A DNA stretch of 64,000 bases from CAVOJY01 sp963696405. GTDB taxonomy: Bacteria > Chloroflexota > Limnocylindria > Limnocylindrales > CSP1-4. Numbering within the stretch: position 1 is the first letter of the stretch; every line of letters starts with the position of its first letter. Positions 34,925 through 43,044 of the stretch are shown piece by piece. Below the pieces are notes generated by a model, which was given only the letters and a program-made list of their open reading frames with translations, made no database searches and had not been told where the DNA came from. The stretch is from NCBI GenBank assembly GCA_963696405.1, contig CAVOJY010000003.1, positions 1 through 64,000 on the forward strand. Reading direction: 5' to 3'. The position numbers and the translations under genes are program-made.

Positions 34925-35099
34925 GTCCCTGCTCGGCAACACTAGCACAGCCTCAGGGCCGTTCGGCGAGGCTTGACCGCCGTGCCGTAAAGAGACGCAA
35001 CTCACCGTGCACGGGCCGCTAGGATGTCATACCATCGCAACAGGAGCCGCAGGACGGTCGTTCGTGCGGCGGTGGACTCGGCGGACCGGGAGGTCAGGA

Positions 35100-35870
35100 A
35101 TGGCCGCGGACAGGATCATGCGGGAGGATCCGTCGGAGGCCCGCGTGACGGCGGGCCTGGAATTCCAGCCGCTTGAGCGGAGCGACCGGCTCTCCGATCG
35201 GGTGGCCAAGCTCATCCTCGCCCGGATCGTGGAATCGGGCCTGAAGCCCGGCGACCCTCTGCCGTCCGAGCGCGTGCTCGGACAGCAGTTCGGTGTCTCG
35301 CGGACGGTGGTCCGGGAGGCCATCCGGTCGCTCGCGGGGCGCGGGATCATCACGGTGCGACCGGGCGCCGGCCTCACCGTTGCCGAGTTGGACACTTCCA
35401 CGGCAAGCGAATCGATCAGCCTGTTGTTGCGCGGCACGACCGACCGGTACGACAAAGTCGACGAGGTACGGCGGCTGATCGAGGTCCACGTGGCCGGCCT
35501 GGCCGCGGAGCGTGCCACGGACGAGGACATTGCCCGGATCCGCAGCGCCCTGGCCCACCAGGAACAAGTCATCGACGACGTCGACGCGGTGGCGCCGGCG
35601 GACGGCGAGTTCCATCGCCAGCTCGCCCTGGCGACGCACAACGAGCTGTTCGTGGTCATGCTCGACTCGCTGGGCGATGTCATGGTCGAGATGCGCCGTC
35701 GCGCGATGCGGCCCGCGGCCGGACGCAAGGTGTTCCTCGGGGAGCACCGCGCGGTCGTGGAAGCGGTGGCGGCCCGCGATCCGGCTGCGGCGCGCGCCGC
35801 CATGGTCCACCATCTCGAGGACTCGAACCTGGCGTTCCGGGCCCAGGGCGGCAGCTCCAAGGCCGGCTGA
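35100..35870 (+). CDS. GntR/FadR-type (FCD) transcriptional regulator 5
   Basis: 256 residues from the ATG at 35100 (MAADRIMREDPSEARVTAGL), GGGAGG eight bases before. HTH: IVESGLKPGDPLPSERVLGQ, FGVSRTVVREAIRSLAGRGI with the wing TVRPGAGLTVAEL. FCD domain includes LIEVHVAGLAAERATDEDIA and ADGEFHRQLALATHNELFVV. Resembles the LldR/DgoR side of the family more than regulators 3 and 4. Divergent from GntR 4 (238 bases between the starts) and convergent with the second mttB gene, 24 bases apart. No matching inverted repeat recognised near its own start. Confidence 0.9.
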   Translation: MAADRIMREDPSEARVTAGLEFQPLERSDRLSDRVAKLILARIVESGLKPGDPLPSERVLGQQFGVSRTVVREAIRSLAGRGIITVRPGAGLTVAELDTSTASESISLLLRGTTDRYDKVDEVRRLIEVHVAGLAAERATDEDIARIRSALAHQEQVIDDVDAVAPADGEFHRQLALATHNELFVVMLDSLGDVMVEMRRRAMRPAAGRKVFLGEHRAVVEAVAARDPAAARAAMVHHLEDSNLAFRAQGGSSKAG

Positions 35871-35894
35871 CGCCGCGCCGACGCGGGTCCGGGC

Positions 35895-37340
35895 TCAGCC
35901 GACGCCGGCGATCTCCCGGTCCGCCCTTGCGGTGATCGCCGCCAGCTCGCGGAGCACATCATCCGGCAGCGGCTCGACCTGGTGGGTCCGCAGGATCTCG
36001 AGCCCCCGCTCGCGGGCCTTGCTCTCGAGGGTCTGCATGCCGCCCGCCTCCCAGACGCCGCGGTTATCGCGCTCGGCGAGATCCAGGTCGACGAGGGCGC
36101 CGGCGCGCATGAACTCGATGGTGTGGTCCTCGGCCATGAAGTCCCCGCGCGGTCCCACTGCCGCGATCACGTCGACGGCAAGGGCTTCGTCCGAGAGGTC
36201 GATTCCCTTGAGCCACCGCCGAGCGATGGTCATGATCTCGTCATCCATCACGAGCTGCAGCGGGCTGAGAGACATGCAGGCCTCGATGCTCCCCGCGCCG
36301 ACGACGAACCGTCCACCGGCCAGGACCTGGAAGAGGGCCTGCTGGACCTTCTGGAGGTTGATGTTGGCGGTGGTGAAGCCGTCGGCCGCGAGCCCGATCG
36401 CCTGCACGGGCAGGCCGTAGAGTTCCGCGCCGATCTGCGAAATCGCGCCCACCAGCAGGCCGACCTCGGGCGCGGCGAAGAGGGCGTTGCCGGTGCGCAT
36501 GTCGGCCACCACGGGGTCGATGAAGAACGCCGTCGGGTGCCCCGGCCGCTTCGTCTGCACCAGCACGACTGAGCCGAGGTACTCCGCCAGGCCCTGCACG
36601 AGCGAACCGGCGACGGTGATCGGCGCGGAGACGCCGGTGATCGGCATCAGCGGCAGGTCGACCGGGATCCCCCAGTCGCAGGCCATCAGGATCTGCGCCG
36701 CGTCGTCCTCGTTCAGGTAGAGCGGCGACATGACCGACGCCACCTGGTGCACCAGCGGGCGCTCCGCCAGTGCGTCGCGGCTGCCCCGTACGGCCACCAT
36801 CATCTCGTAGAGGAACGGCTGGTTCTTGGCGGTGAAGGCGTTGTGCAGGACGCACTTGCGCTGGCTCTCGAGAAGGACGCGCAGGCTGTGGATGTCCGCG
36901 GTCGCCGGCGGGACGTCGCCGCAGTGCAGGGTGGAGACGGAGTTGATGTTGGGGAGCGCGTCGACCAGGGTGGCGAACTCGCGCCAGTCGGCGATGCGCG
37001 CCCGGCGGTGCTCGCCGGTCACCAGGTCGATGTACCCGGTGGCCCCGCCCGGCACCCGGCCGTAGATGTCGCCCTCGGTGGTCAGCGTGAAGTCGAACTC
37101 CGGGGTTCGCCCGTGGTAGACCATCTCGCGCGGGACGAGGGCGAGGCACTTCTCGACGAGATCTGGCGGAAACCTGACCATCGCGCTGGCGTGATCGATC
37201 CGGGCGCCGGCCCCCTGCAGCAACTCGCGCGCCTCGGTGTGGTCGACCTTCATGCCGACCTCATCGAGCACGCGGAGGGAGGCCTGGTGGACGCGCTCGA
37301 GGTCCTCGTGGCTCAGCAGCCGGAGCGGGCTGTTCTGCAT
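35895..37340 (-). CDS. MttB-superfamily (trimethylamine/betaine) corrinoid methyltransferase, intact
   Basis: Intact paralogue of the gene at 18266, also 481 residues, from the ATG at 37340 (MQNSPLRLLSHEDLERVHQA) with GGAGG upstream. The order of blocks is the same: LRVLDEVGMKVDHTEARELL, MVYHGRTPEFDFTLTTEGDI, LPNINSVSTLHCGDVPPATA, VMSPLYLNEDDAAQILMACD, KRPGHPTAFFIDPVVADM, LAGGRFVVGAGSIEACMSLS, RWLKGIDLSDEALAVDVIAA. No in-frame amber, so a non-pyrrolysine member. Known non-Pyl members transfer a methyl group from glycine betaine, proline betaine or carnitine to a corrinoid protein. Its corrinoid protein and reactivase are not in this window. Promoter and operator are visible at 37396-37432. 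Confidence 0.9.
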   Translation of the reverse strand: MQNSPLRLLSHEDLERVHQASLRVLDEVGMKVDHTEARELLQGAGARIDHASAMVRFPPDLVEKCLALVPREMVYHGRTPEFDFTLTTEGDIYGRVPGGATGYIDLVTGEHRRARIADWREFATLVDALPNINSVSTLHCGDVPPATADIHSLRVLLESQRKCVLHNAFTAKNQPFLYEMMVAVRGSRDALAERPLVHQVASVMSPLYLNEDDAAQILMACDWGIPVDLPLMPITGVSAPITVAGSLVQGLAEYLGSVVLVQTKRPGHPTAFFIDPVVADMRTGNALFAAPEVGLLVGAISQIGAELYGLPVQAIGLAADGFTTANINLQKVQQALFQVLAGGRFVVGAGSIEACMSLSPLQLVMDDEIMTIARRWLKGIDLSDEALAVDVIAAVGPRGDFMAEDHTIEFMRAGALVDLDLAERDNRGVWEAGGMQTLESKARERGLEILRTHQVEPLPDDVLRELAAITARADREIAGVG

Positions 37341-37395
37341 GGCGGGTGGGTCCTCCGCTGGTTTCGGCGGTAGAGAGATGCCCCTGCAGAGTGTC

Positions 37396-37424
37396 ACGCT
37401 AGCCGACAGGCCCCTGTTCGTCAA
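37396..37424 (-). promoter_or_regulatory. Promoter of second mttB-like gene
   Basis: Minus strand: TTGACG (37424-37419), 17-base spacer, TAGCGT (37401-37396). The start codon is 56 bases downstream of the -10. An inverted repeat overlaps the -35. Confidence 0.6.
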
Positions 37425-37432
37425 CTGTTGAC
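37420..37432. promoter_or_regulatory. Operator GTCAACTGTTGAC over the -35
   Basis: Perfect 6+1+6 inverted repeat overlapping the -35 element of the mttB-2 promoter. Same core as 34911-34924 upstream of GntR 4. Confidence 0.6.
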
Positions 37433-37518
37433 ACCGGCGGTGGACCGGGCGCATGCTGCATCGTGGGCGCGGCCCGCGGAGAATGGTCCGGCCCGGGAGC
37501 CAACGGGCCGACCGGCCG

Positions 37519-37547
37519 TTGACACCACTCTCGTCCGTGCCTACAGT
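37519..37547 (+). promoter_or_regulatory. Promoter 1 of the sugar-type ABC operon
   Basis: TTGACA (37519-37524), exactly 17 bases, TACAGT (37542-37547): near-consensus sigma-70-type. A GGGCCGACCGGCCG inverted element lies just before the -35, and the operator at 37563 lies just after the expected start point. Confidence 0.7.
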
Positions 37548-37562
37548 AACAGCACCCGTTGC

Positions 37563-37580
37563 TGGCAGACCGGTCGACCA
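37563..37580. promoter_or_regulatory. Operator TGGCAGACCGGTCGACCA
   Basis: ACCGGT-class inverted repeat (TGGC-nn-ACCGGT-nn-ACCA), 15 bases downstream of the -10 of promoter 1, at about +10 to +27, a classical roadblock position for a repressor. Links this transporter to the GntR 2 regulon. Confidence 0.65.
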
Positions 37581-37615
37581 CGACACGGCCGCATGGCGGT
37601 CCTCCGACCGGGCTT

Positions 37616-37644
37616 TGACAGCCGCGTCGCTCGGGACTACGGTC
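37616..37644 (+). promoter_or_regulatory. Promoter 2 of the sugar-type ABC operon
   Basis: TTGACA (37616-37621), 17 bases, TACGGT (37639-37644), 80 bases before the binding-protein start. It lies downstream of the operator, so it may give basal or differently controlled expression. Confidence 0.6.
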
Positions 37645-37724
37645 GTGTTTGGGTCCGCGTGCCGAGTGCGCGGTCCAGTATCGGATGAGCCGGGGCGACG
37701 CCCCGGAGAAGGAGGAGTCTGCGT

Positions 37725-39167
37725 ATGACTGGCGAGGCACGCCGGCGGCGGCTGTTCGGGCTAGCCGCTCCTGCCATGGCGATTCTCATGCTGGTGTCCG
37801 CGTGCTCGAGCGCGGCTACGACGGCCCCCTCGGCCGCACCGGCCACCCAGGCCCCGGCTACGGAGGTCCCGGCGACCCAGGCGCCCGCGACGCCTGCTCC
37901 GGCCACCCAGGCCCCGGCCACGGAGGCCCCGAAGCCGGAGGCCGCGACCATCGACGTCTGGCTCGGCGGCATCCTGACCACCGCGACCGCCGGGACACCC
38001 TACGAGGAGTGGGTCAACAAGGTCGTCGATCGGTTCAAGGCCGCCAACCCCGGCTCGGACGTGAAGATCAGCCTGCTGCCGTCGAACAACGATCAGCTCG
38101 CGGCGCAGGTGCAGGCTGCCTTCGCGTCGAAGAACGTGCCGGACGTCATGATGCTGTACGGCGGCTCGTACACCACCGCCTACCAGGACGGCCTGCTCAG
38201 GCTGAACGACTACGTCAACAACACGCCCGGGTTCTGGGACCAGATGACGCTCTGGGACTGGGGCTGCACGGATATCGACTGCAAGGACGGCCAGGGCGAG
38301 ATCATCGGCGTCCCGGTGGACCAGTACGTGTTCATCTTCTGGTACCGCAAGGACCTGTTCGAGCAGGCCGGCGTCACGCCGCCGCCGAGCGACCCGATGG
38401 CCAATCCGTGGTCCTGGGATGAGTTCCTGGCGGCCTGCGAGAAGTTCAAGGCGGCCGGGGTCATACCCATGATCTACGGCGACCGCGATGGCTACACCAC
38501 CTCGAACATGCTGACCACGAACGTCGTCTCCTACTTCGAGGAGGGCGACCAGGCGAAGTTCATCCAGAACGAGCTCAAGTTCACCGACCCGAAGATCCTC
38601 GAGCCGCTCAAGGCGCTCGTGTCGCTCCGGGAGAAGGGCTGCGTGTCGCCTGATGCGAGCACGCGTGAGCAACTTGACTCGGCCAACGACCTCATCGCCG
38701 GCAAGGGCGCCATGTTCGAGGGGCAGCCCCAGTTCCTGCCCTACTTCAAGGACATCCGCGACCAGCTCGGCGTTGCCCTCATCCCGATGTCGGGAAGCGG
38801 TCCCTTCAAGAACGATACGTCGGCGATGGCCGGCGACACCTGGGTCGTTCCCAAGGACGCCAAACACCCCGACCTGGCGTGGGAATTCATCAAGCTTGCC
38901 TCCGACGAGACGGCCGGCAAGGAGATGATGCCGCTGCTCGGCTCGCCTCCCGCCAACCTGGCCGCCGCGGCCACGGTCACTGATCCGATCGTCAAGTTCG
39001 GGCTGGACGCCGTGGCGAAGCAGAAGATGGGCATCCTCGACGTGATCATGTCCCAGGCCACAGCGCTCACGTGGTACCGCGAGCTGCAACAGGCATTCGC
39101 CGGCACCAAGACGCCCGAGGCCGCCCTGGAGGCGATCCAGCAGTTCCGTGACCAGGAGGGCCCGTAG
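37725..39167 (+). CDS. Sugar-type ABC transporter substrate-binding lipoprotein
   Basis: Lipid-anchored binding protein of the MalE/UgpB-like family 1, 480 residues. ATG at 37725 (MTGEARRRRLFGLAAPAMAI), GAGAAGGAGG upstream. Signal peptide ending LMLVSAC at the lipobox. A 40-residue linker of PATQAPATE-type repeats then tethers the domain. Mature part: IDVWLGGILTTATAGTPYEE, LLPSNNDQLAAQVQAAFASK, VPDVMMLYGGSYTTAYQDGL, DTWVVPKDAKHPDLAWEFIK. A small CCGGC/GCCGG hairpin at 39188-39200 after the stop may stabilise its message. First gene of a four-gene operon with two permeases and a lactonase-like gene; no ATPase gene is included. Ligand probably a carbohydrate or sugar acid. Confidence 0.9.
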   Translation: MTGEARRRRLFGLAAPAMAILMLVSACSSAATTAPSAAPATQAPATEVPATQAPATPAPATQAPATEAPKPEAATIDVWLGGILTTATAGTPYEEWVNKVVDRFKAANPGSDVKISLLPSNNDQLAAQVQAAFASKNVPDVMMLYGGSYTTAYQDGLLRLNDYVNNTPGFWDQMTLWDWGCTDIDCKDGQGEIIGVPVDQYVFIFWYRKDLFEQAGVTPPPSDPMANPWSWDEFLAACEKFKAAGVIPMIYGDRDGYTTSNMLTTNVVSYFEEGDQAKFIQNELKFTDPKILEPLKALVSLREKGCVSPDASTREQLDSANDLIAGKGAMFEGQPQFLPYFKDIRDQLGVALIPMSGSGPFKNDTSAMAGDTWVVPKDAKHPDLAWEFIKLASDETAGKEMMPLLGSPPANLAAAATVTDPIVKFGLDAVAKQKMGILDVIMSQATALTWYRELQQAFAGTKTPEAALEAIQQFRDQEGP

Positions 39168-39220
39168 CCAGCGTCGCCCGAGTGACCCCGGCTCTGCCGG
39201 CTTTGTGACATGCTGAACCC

Positions 39221-40120
39221 GTGACCGTCCAGTCCGGGAAGTCGCACAGGAGCCTCCTCCGCACAGACGCGCGGTGGGGGCTCCTGTATGCGCTGCCTGC
39301 GATCGCCGTGGTCGTCATCTTCATCGGCTACCCGTTCGTCAGCATCGTCTGGCACGCCTTCACACGGTGGAACGGGTTCAGCGACCCGACCTTCATCGGG
39401 CTGCGGAACTTCGAGTTCCTGCTCAGAGACCAGAACTTCTGGCTGGCGATCCGCAACAACGTCTTCTTTGCGCTGTCGGTGCCGATCCAGCTCGTGGTGC
39501 CGCTCATCCTGGCGTTTCTCATCCACGAGAAGATCCCCGGCTGGCGCTTCTATCGCTGGACGTACTTCCTGCCGGCCATCTACTCCACCGTCGTGGTCGG
39601 GATCATCGCTCGCATGCTCCTCATGGTCGACGGACCACTCAACGAGGCCCTCGGCGCAGTGGGTCTGGGTGGGCTGCAGCGCGAGTGGCTGGGAGCGCCT
39701 GAGACGGCGATTCCGGCCATCCTCATGGTCGTTGTGTGGGCGAACTTCGGCTACAACACCGTGATGTACCTGGCGGGCATGAGCGGCATCGACCCGAACC
39801 TGCCCGAGGCCGCCCGTATCGACGGTGCGAACGGCTGGCAGGTCCTGCGCCACGTCTACGTACCCGGCCTCCGGAGGGTCATGGAAATCGTGCTCGTGAC
39901 GAGCACGATCACCGCCTTCGCCTGGATGTTCACCTACGTCTTCACGATCACGAACGGCGGGCCCGGCTTCTCGACCTACGTCACCGAGTTCCTCATCTAC
40001 AACAACGCCTTCACCTTCCAGCGCATGGGCTACGCCAGCGCGATGGGGCTCGTCCTGGTCCTCTTCATCTCCGTGCTCGGCTACTTCCAGATCCGGGCCC
40101 TCACCGGAGGAAAGGAATGA
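39221..40120 (+). CDS. ABC sugar transporter permease 1 (MalF/UgpA type)
   Basis: Inner-membrane permease, 299 residues, from the GTG at 39221 (VTVQSGKSHRSLLRTDARWG). Six membrane segments can be followed, starting with LLYALPAIAVVVIFIGYPFV. The cytoplasmic EAA loop that contacts the ATPase is EAARIDGANGWQVLRHVYVP. The TGA overlaps the next start codon by four bases, so translation is coupled. 53 bases from the binding-protein gene. Confidence 0.92.
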   Translation: MTVQSGKSHRSLLRTDARWGLLYALPAIAVVVIFIGYPFVSIVWHAFTRWNGFSDPTFIGLRNFEFLLRDQNFWLAIRNNVFFALSVPIQLVVPLILAFLIHEKIPGWRFYRWTYFLPAIYSTVVVGIIARMLLMVDGPLNEALGAVGLGGLQREWLGAPETAIPAILMVVVWANFGYNTVMYLAGMSGIDPNLPEAARIDGANGWQVLRHVYVPGLRRVMEIVLVTSTITAFAWMFTYVFTITNGGPGFSTYVTEFLIYNNAFTFQRMGYASAMGLVLVLFISVLGYFQIRALTGGKE

Positions 40121-41007
40121 GCGCCGGGACCCGGGCCGTCCCGGCACCGGAGGCGGGACACACGGTTCCCCCGAAGCGGCCGGGCTGGCGTCCGCGGCCG
40201 TTTCGCTGGCCGCTGCTGGTCGCCCTCGTGGCCCTTGGCCTCACGGCCGTCTTCCCGGTCTACTTCATGGTGCAGGCGGCGTTCCGCACGAAGCTCGACT
40301 GGGCGGAATCGAAGCTCGGGCTGCCCACCACCCTCTCGTTCGACGCGTTCGAGCGCGCGTGGGTCCAGGCCAACATCGGCGGCTACTTCATCAACTCGGT
40401 GATCGTGACCGTGGGCGCGGTTGCCCTGTCCGTCGCCATTGCCGCCATGGCCGGCTACGGGTTCTCCAAGATCCACTGGCGCGGCAGCCGCTTCACGTTC
40501 TTCTTCGTCCTCGCCTGGATGGCCATCCCGCCGCTTCTGCTGATGGTTCCGATCTACGTCCAGATGGTGGACCTGCGCCTCGTGGACACGTACTGGTCGG
40601 TGATCTTCCTCTACACGGCGATCAACACGCCGTTCAATGTCTTCCTCATGACCGCGTTCTTCAAGGCCATCCCCGACGAGCTGCTCGAGGCGGCCCGGGT
40701 GGACGGCGCGAGCGTGCACGTCATCTTCCGCAAGCTCATGGTCCCGATGTCCATTCCGGCCCTCGCCACGCTCGTCATCTTCAACGCCCTCTATGTCTGG
40801 AACGAGTTCGTCTTCGCCCTGCTCCTCCTCCACGACGACAAGGTCAGGACCCTGACCGTGGGCGTCAACCAGATGCAGGGCAAGTTCTTCTTCGACTACC
40901 CCGCGCTGCTCGCTGGTCTCCTCATCACGTCCATCCCGATGATCGTCGTCTACATCTTCTTCCAGCGCTACCTGGTGCGGGCCATCGCGGCCGGGGCGCT
41001 CAAGTAG
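40117..41007 (+). CDS. ABC sugar transporter permease 2 (MalG/UgpE type)
   Basis: Second permease, 296 residues. ATG at 40117 with GGAGGAAAGGA directly upstream; the frame extends further left only inside the previous gene. Segments include LLVALVALGLTAVFPVYFMV and WMAIPPLLLMVPIYVQMVDL. EAA loop: EAARVDGASVHVIFRKLMVP. Ends with the family-typical FFQRYLVRAIAAGALK. The importer lacks an ATPase in this operon and presumably shares one encoded elsewhere (MsmK-like sharing is known in other bacteria). Confidence 0.92.
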   Translation: MSAGTRAVPAPEAGHTVPPKRPGWRPRPFRWPLLVALVALGLTAVFPVYFMVQAAFRTKLDWAESKLGLPTTLSFDAFERAWVQANIGGYFINSVIVTVGAVALSVAIAAMAGYGFSKIHWRGSRFTFFFVLAWMAIPPLLLMVPIYVQMVDLRLVDTYWSVIFLYTAINTPFNVFLMTAFFKAIPDELLEAARVDGASVHVIFRKLMVPMSIPALATLVIFNALYVWNEFVFALLLLHDDKVRTLTVGVNQMQGKFFFDYPALLAGLLITSIPMIVVYIFFQRYLVRAIAAGALK

Positions 41008-41019
41008 GAGGCTGCCCTG

Positions 41020-43044
41020 ATGACGGACCTGCCCGAGCGGGTGTTCTGGTACGGCCGCGACGAGGCGCCGCCCGAGCGTACCGAGTTGCGCGCCGGTCCC
41101 CTGACGGCCGTGTTCGAGGACGGTGACCTGCGCTCCGTCCGGCTGGGCAACCGCGAGGTCGTCCGGCGCGTGTACGTGGCGGTGCGTGATCCTGTCTGGA
41201 ACACGATTCCGGGCTCCCTGTCGGAAGTGCTGATCCAGGGGAGCGAGCGGAGCTTCCGGATCACGTACGGGTCGCGCCACGTTGCCGATCCGATCGCGTT
41301 CTCGTGGCAGGCTCTGATTGAGGGCGCCGAAGACGGGACGATCTCGTTCGCCATGGACGGCGTCGCGGAGAACGAGTTCCTGTTCTGCCGGATTGGGTTC
41401 TGCATCCTGCATCCGGCCGCGGCGACGCAGGGCCGGCCGTATCACGTCGAGACACCCGGCGGCGTGGTGCGGGGTGTCTTTCCCCGACTCATCGAGCCAC
41501 AAAGGATCGTGGACGGTGTTGACCAGCCCCTGTTCCCCTCCTGTTCGCGGCTCCACGTGGACCTGGACGGCGGTGCCGAGGTGGACTGCGCATTCGAGGG
41601 CGATCTCTTCGAGGGCGAGGACCAGCGCGCCTGGACGGACGCGTCGTTCAAGACGTTCTGCACACCGCTGGCGGTGAGCTGCAAGCAGCGGGCCTTTCCC
41701 GGGCGCGCGCTTCGGCAGCGCGTGACGATCCGGGTCAGTGCTCCCGAACAGGTTGTTCGGGAGGCGGCAGCCAGCGCGGCCGCGGGTGAGGGGCCGGCCG
41801 TCGCGGTGGCCGGCCGCGAGGCTCCCGTCGAGGGCCCGACGCTGACCCTGGGCGATGGCCTTGGGCGGGGGCTGCCGCAGCTGGGGCTGGGCCTGGCGAC
41901 CGGGGGCGGCGAGCTGTCCGGGCGAGAGGTTGAGCTCCTGCGGGCCCTTCGCCTCGACCATCTCCGGGTTGAGCTGCGGCTTTGGGAGCCCGGCTACCCG
42001 GCCGAGCTGGCGCGGGCGGCCCGCCAGGGCGCGGCCCTGGAGTGCGGCCTCGAACTGGCCGTCTTCGTCACCGACGACGCGGATGCTCAGTTCCGCGAGC
42101 TCGCCGGGAGGCTGACTGCCGTGCCCGTGGCGCGCGTCCTGGTGTTCCACGAACCGGGGGCCGCCATGGGCAACACCGACGGGCTCTGGGTGCGGCTGGC
42201 GCGCGAGCGGCTCGGGGCGGCAGTCGCCGGGGCGCCGATCGGCAGCGGCACGAACGGTCACCCGAACGAGCTGTACCGACAGCCGCCCGAGTGGCAGGCG
42301 ATGGACTGCGTCAGCTACACGGTCAGCCCGCAAGTCCACGCCTTCGACGAGACGTCGATCGTCGAGAACCTCGAGACGCTGCCAACCACGGTCGAGACAG
42401 CGCGTTCGATCTCCGGCGACCGGGACATCGTGGTCAGCCGCCTGATGCTGAGGCCCCCGTTCAACGTCTATGCGACCGAGCCCGAGCCGCCGCCGGCTCC
42501 GGGCGAGCTGCCGAGCTACGTGGACCCGCGGCAGATGTCGCTCTTCGCCGCCTGCTGGGCGACCGGAGGCGTCAAGTACCTCGGCGAGGCGGGTGCTGCG
42601 TCGGTCACCCTCTGCGAGACGGTCGGCTGGACCGGGCTGATGGAACGCGAGGGTGGTTGTTCCGCGCCGGCCCGGTTCGGGTCGCGACCGGGGATGGTCT
42701 TCCCGATCTACCACGTCCTCGCGGACCTGGCCGGGTGGCGTGATGGCACGCTCGTCGAGTGCGCATCCGGGGATCCACTCGCCGCGCTCGGCCTCGCGGT
42801 TCGCCTAGGCGACGGCTGGGGGCTCCTGGTGGCCAACGTGACGCCGCTCGCGCGTCGTGTGCGGGTGACCGGCCTGGCCTTCGCGAGCGCCCGGGTCCGC
42901 CACCTGGACGCGACGACCGGCGCGGATGCGGCCTTCTCGCCGGAGCGGTTCCGGGGCTCATGGGCGCCGCTTGCAGCGGGCCCCGGCGGGCTCGAACTCG
43001 ACCTGGCGCCGTTCGCCGTCGCCTGCGTCGAGGCGCGGACCTGA
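41020..43044 (+). CDS. Large protein resembling D-apionate lactonase
   Basis: 674 residues from the ATG at 41020. The N-terminal third is a beta-rich domain opening ELRAGPLTAVFEDGDLRSVR and EVVRRVYVAVRDPVWNTIPG. This resembles, from memory, the D-apionate lactonase (ApnL) family, which opens the lactone of D-apionate in apiose catabolism. The middle (LRLDHLRVELRLWEPGYPAE to MDCVSYTVSPQVHAFDETSI) has the look of a TIM barrel. The C-terminal part is a beta domain (WGLLVANVTPLARRVRVTGL). It follows the importer after 12 bases, in the same operon, so it likely acts on the imported sugar or sugar acid. Other apionate genes are not seen, so the name is tentative; another glycoside hydrolase-like activity is possible. 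Confidence 0.5.
   Translation: MTDLPERVFWYGRDEAPPERTELRAGPLTAVFEDGDLRSVRLGNREVVRRVYVAVRDPVWNTIPGSLSEVLIQGSERSFRITYGSRHVADPIAFSWQALIEGAEDGTISFAMDGVAENEFLFCRIGFCILHPAAATQGRPYHVETPGGVVRGVFPRLIEPQRIVDGVDQPLFPSCSRLHVDLDGGAEVDCAFEGDLFEGEDQRAWTDASFKTFCTPLAVSCKQRAFPGRALRQRVTIRVSAPEQVVREAAASAAAGEGPAVAVAGREAPVEGPTLTLGDGLGRGLPQLGLGLATGGGELSGREVELLRALRLDHLRVELRLWEPGYPAELARAARQGAALECGLELAVFVTDDADAQFRELAGRLTAVPVARVLVFHEPGAAMGNTDGLWVRLARERLGAAVAGAPIGSGTNGHPNELYRQPPEWQAMDCVSYTVSPQVHAFDETSIVENLETLPTTVETARSISGDRDIVVSRLMLRPPFNVYATEPEPPPAPGELPSYVDPRQMSLFAACWATGGVKYLGEAGAASVTLCETVGWTGLMEREGGCSAPARFGSRPGMVFPIYHVLADLAGWRDGTLVECASGDPLAALGLAVRLGDGWGLLVANVTPLARRVRVTGLAFASARVRHLDATTGADAAFSPERFRGSWAPLAAGPGGLELDLAPFAVACVEART

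Noticed and set aside
40081..42714. 877-codon minus-strand open frame
   Set aside because: Antisense shadow of the permease and lactonase-like genes in GC-rich DNA; no protein features.
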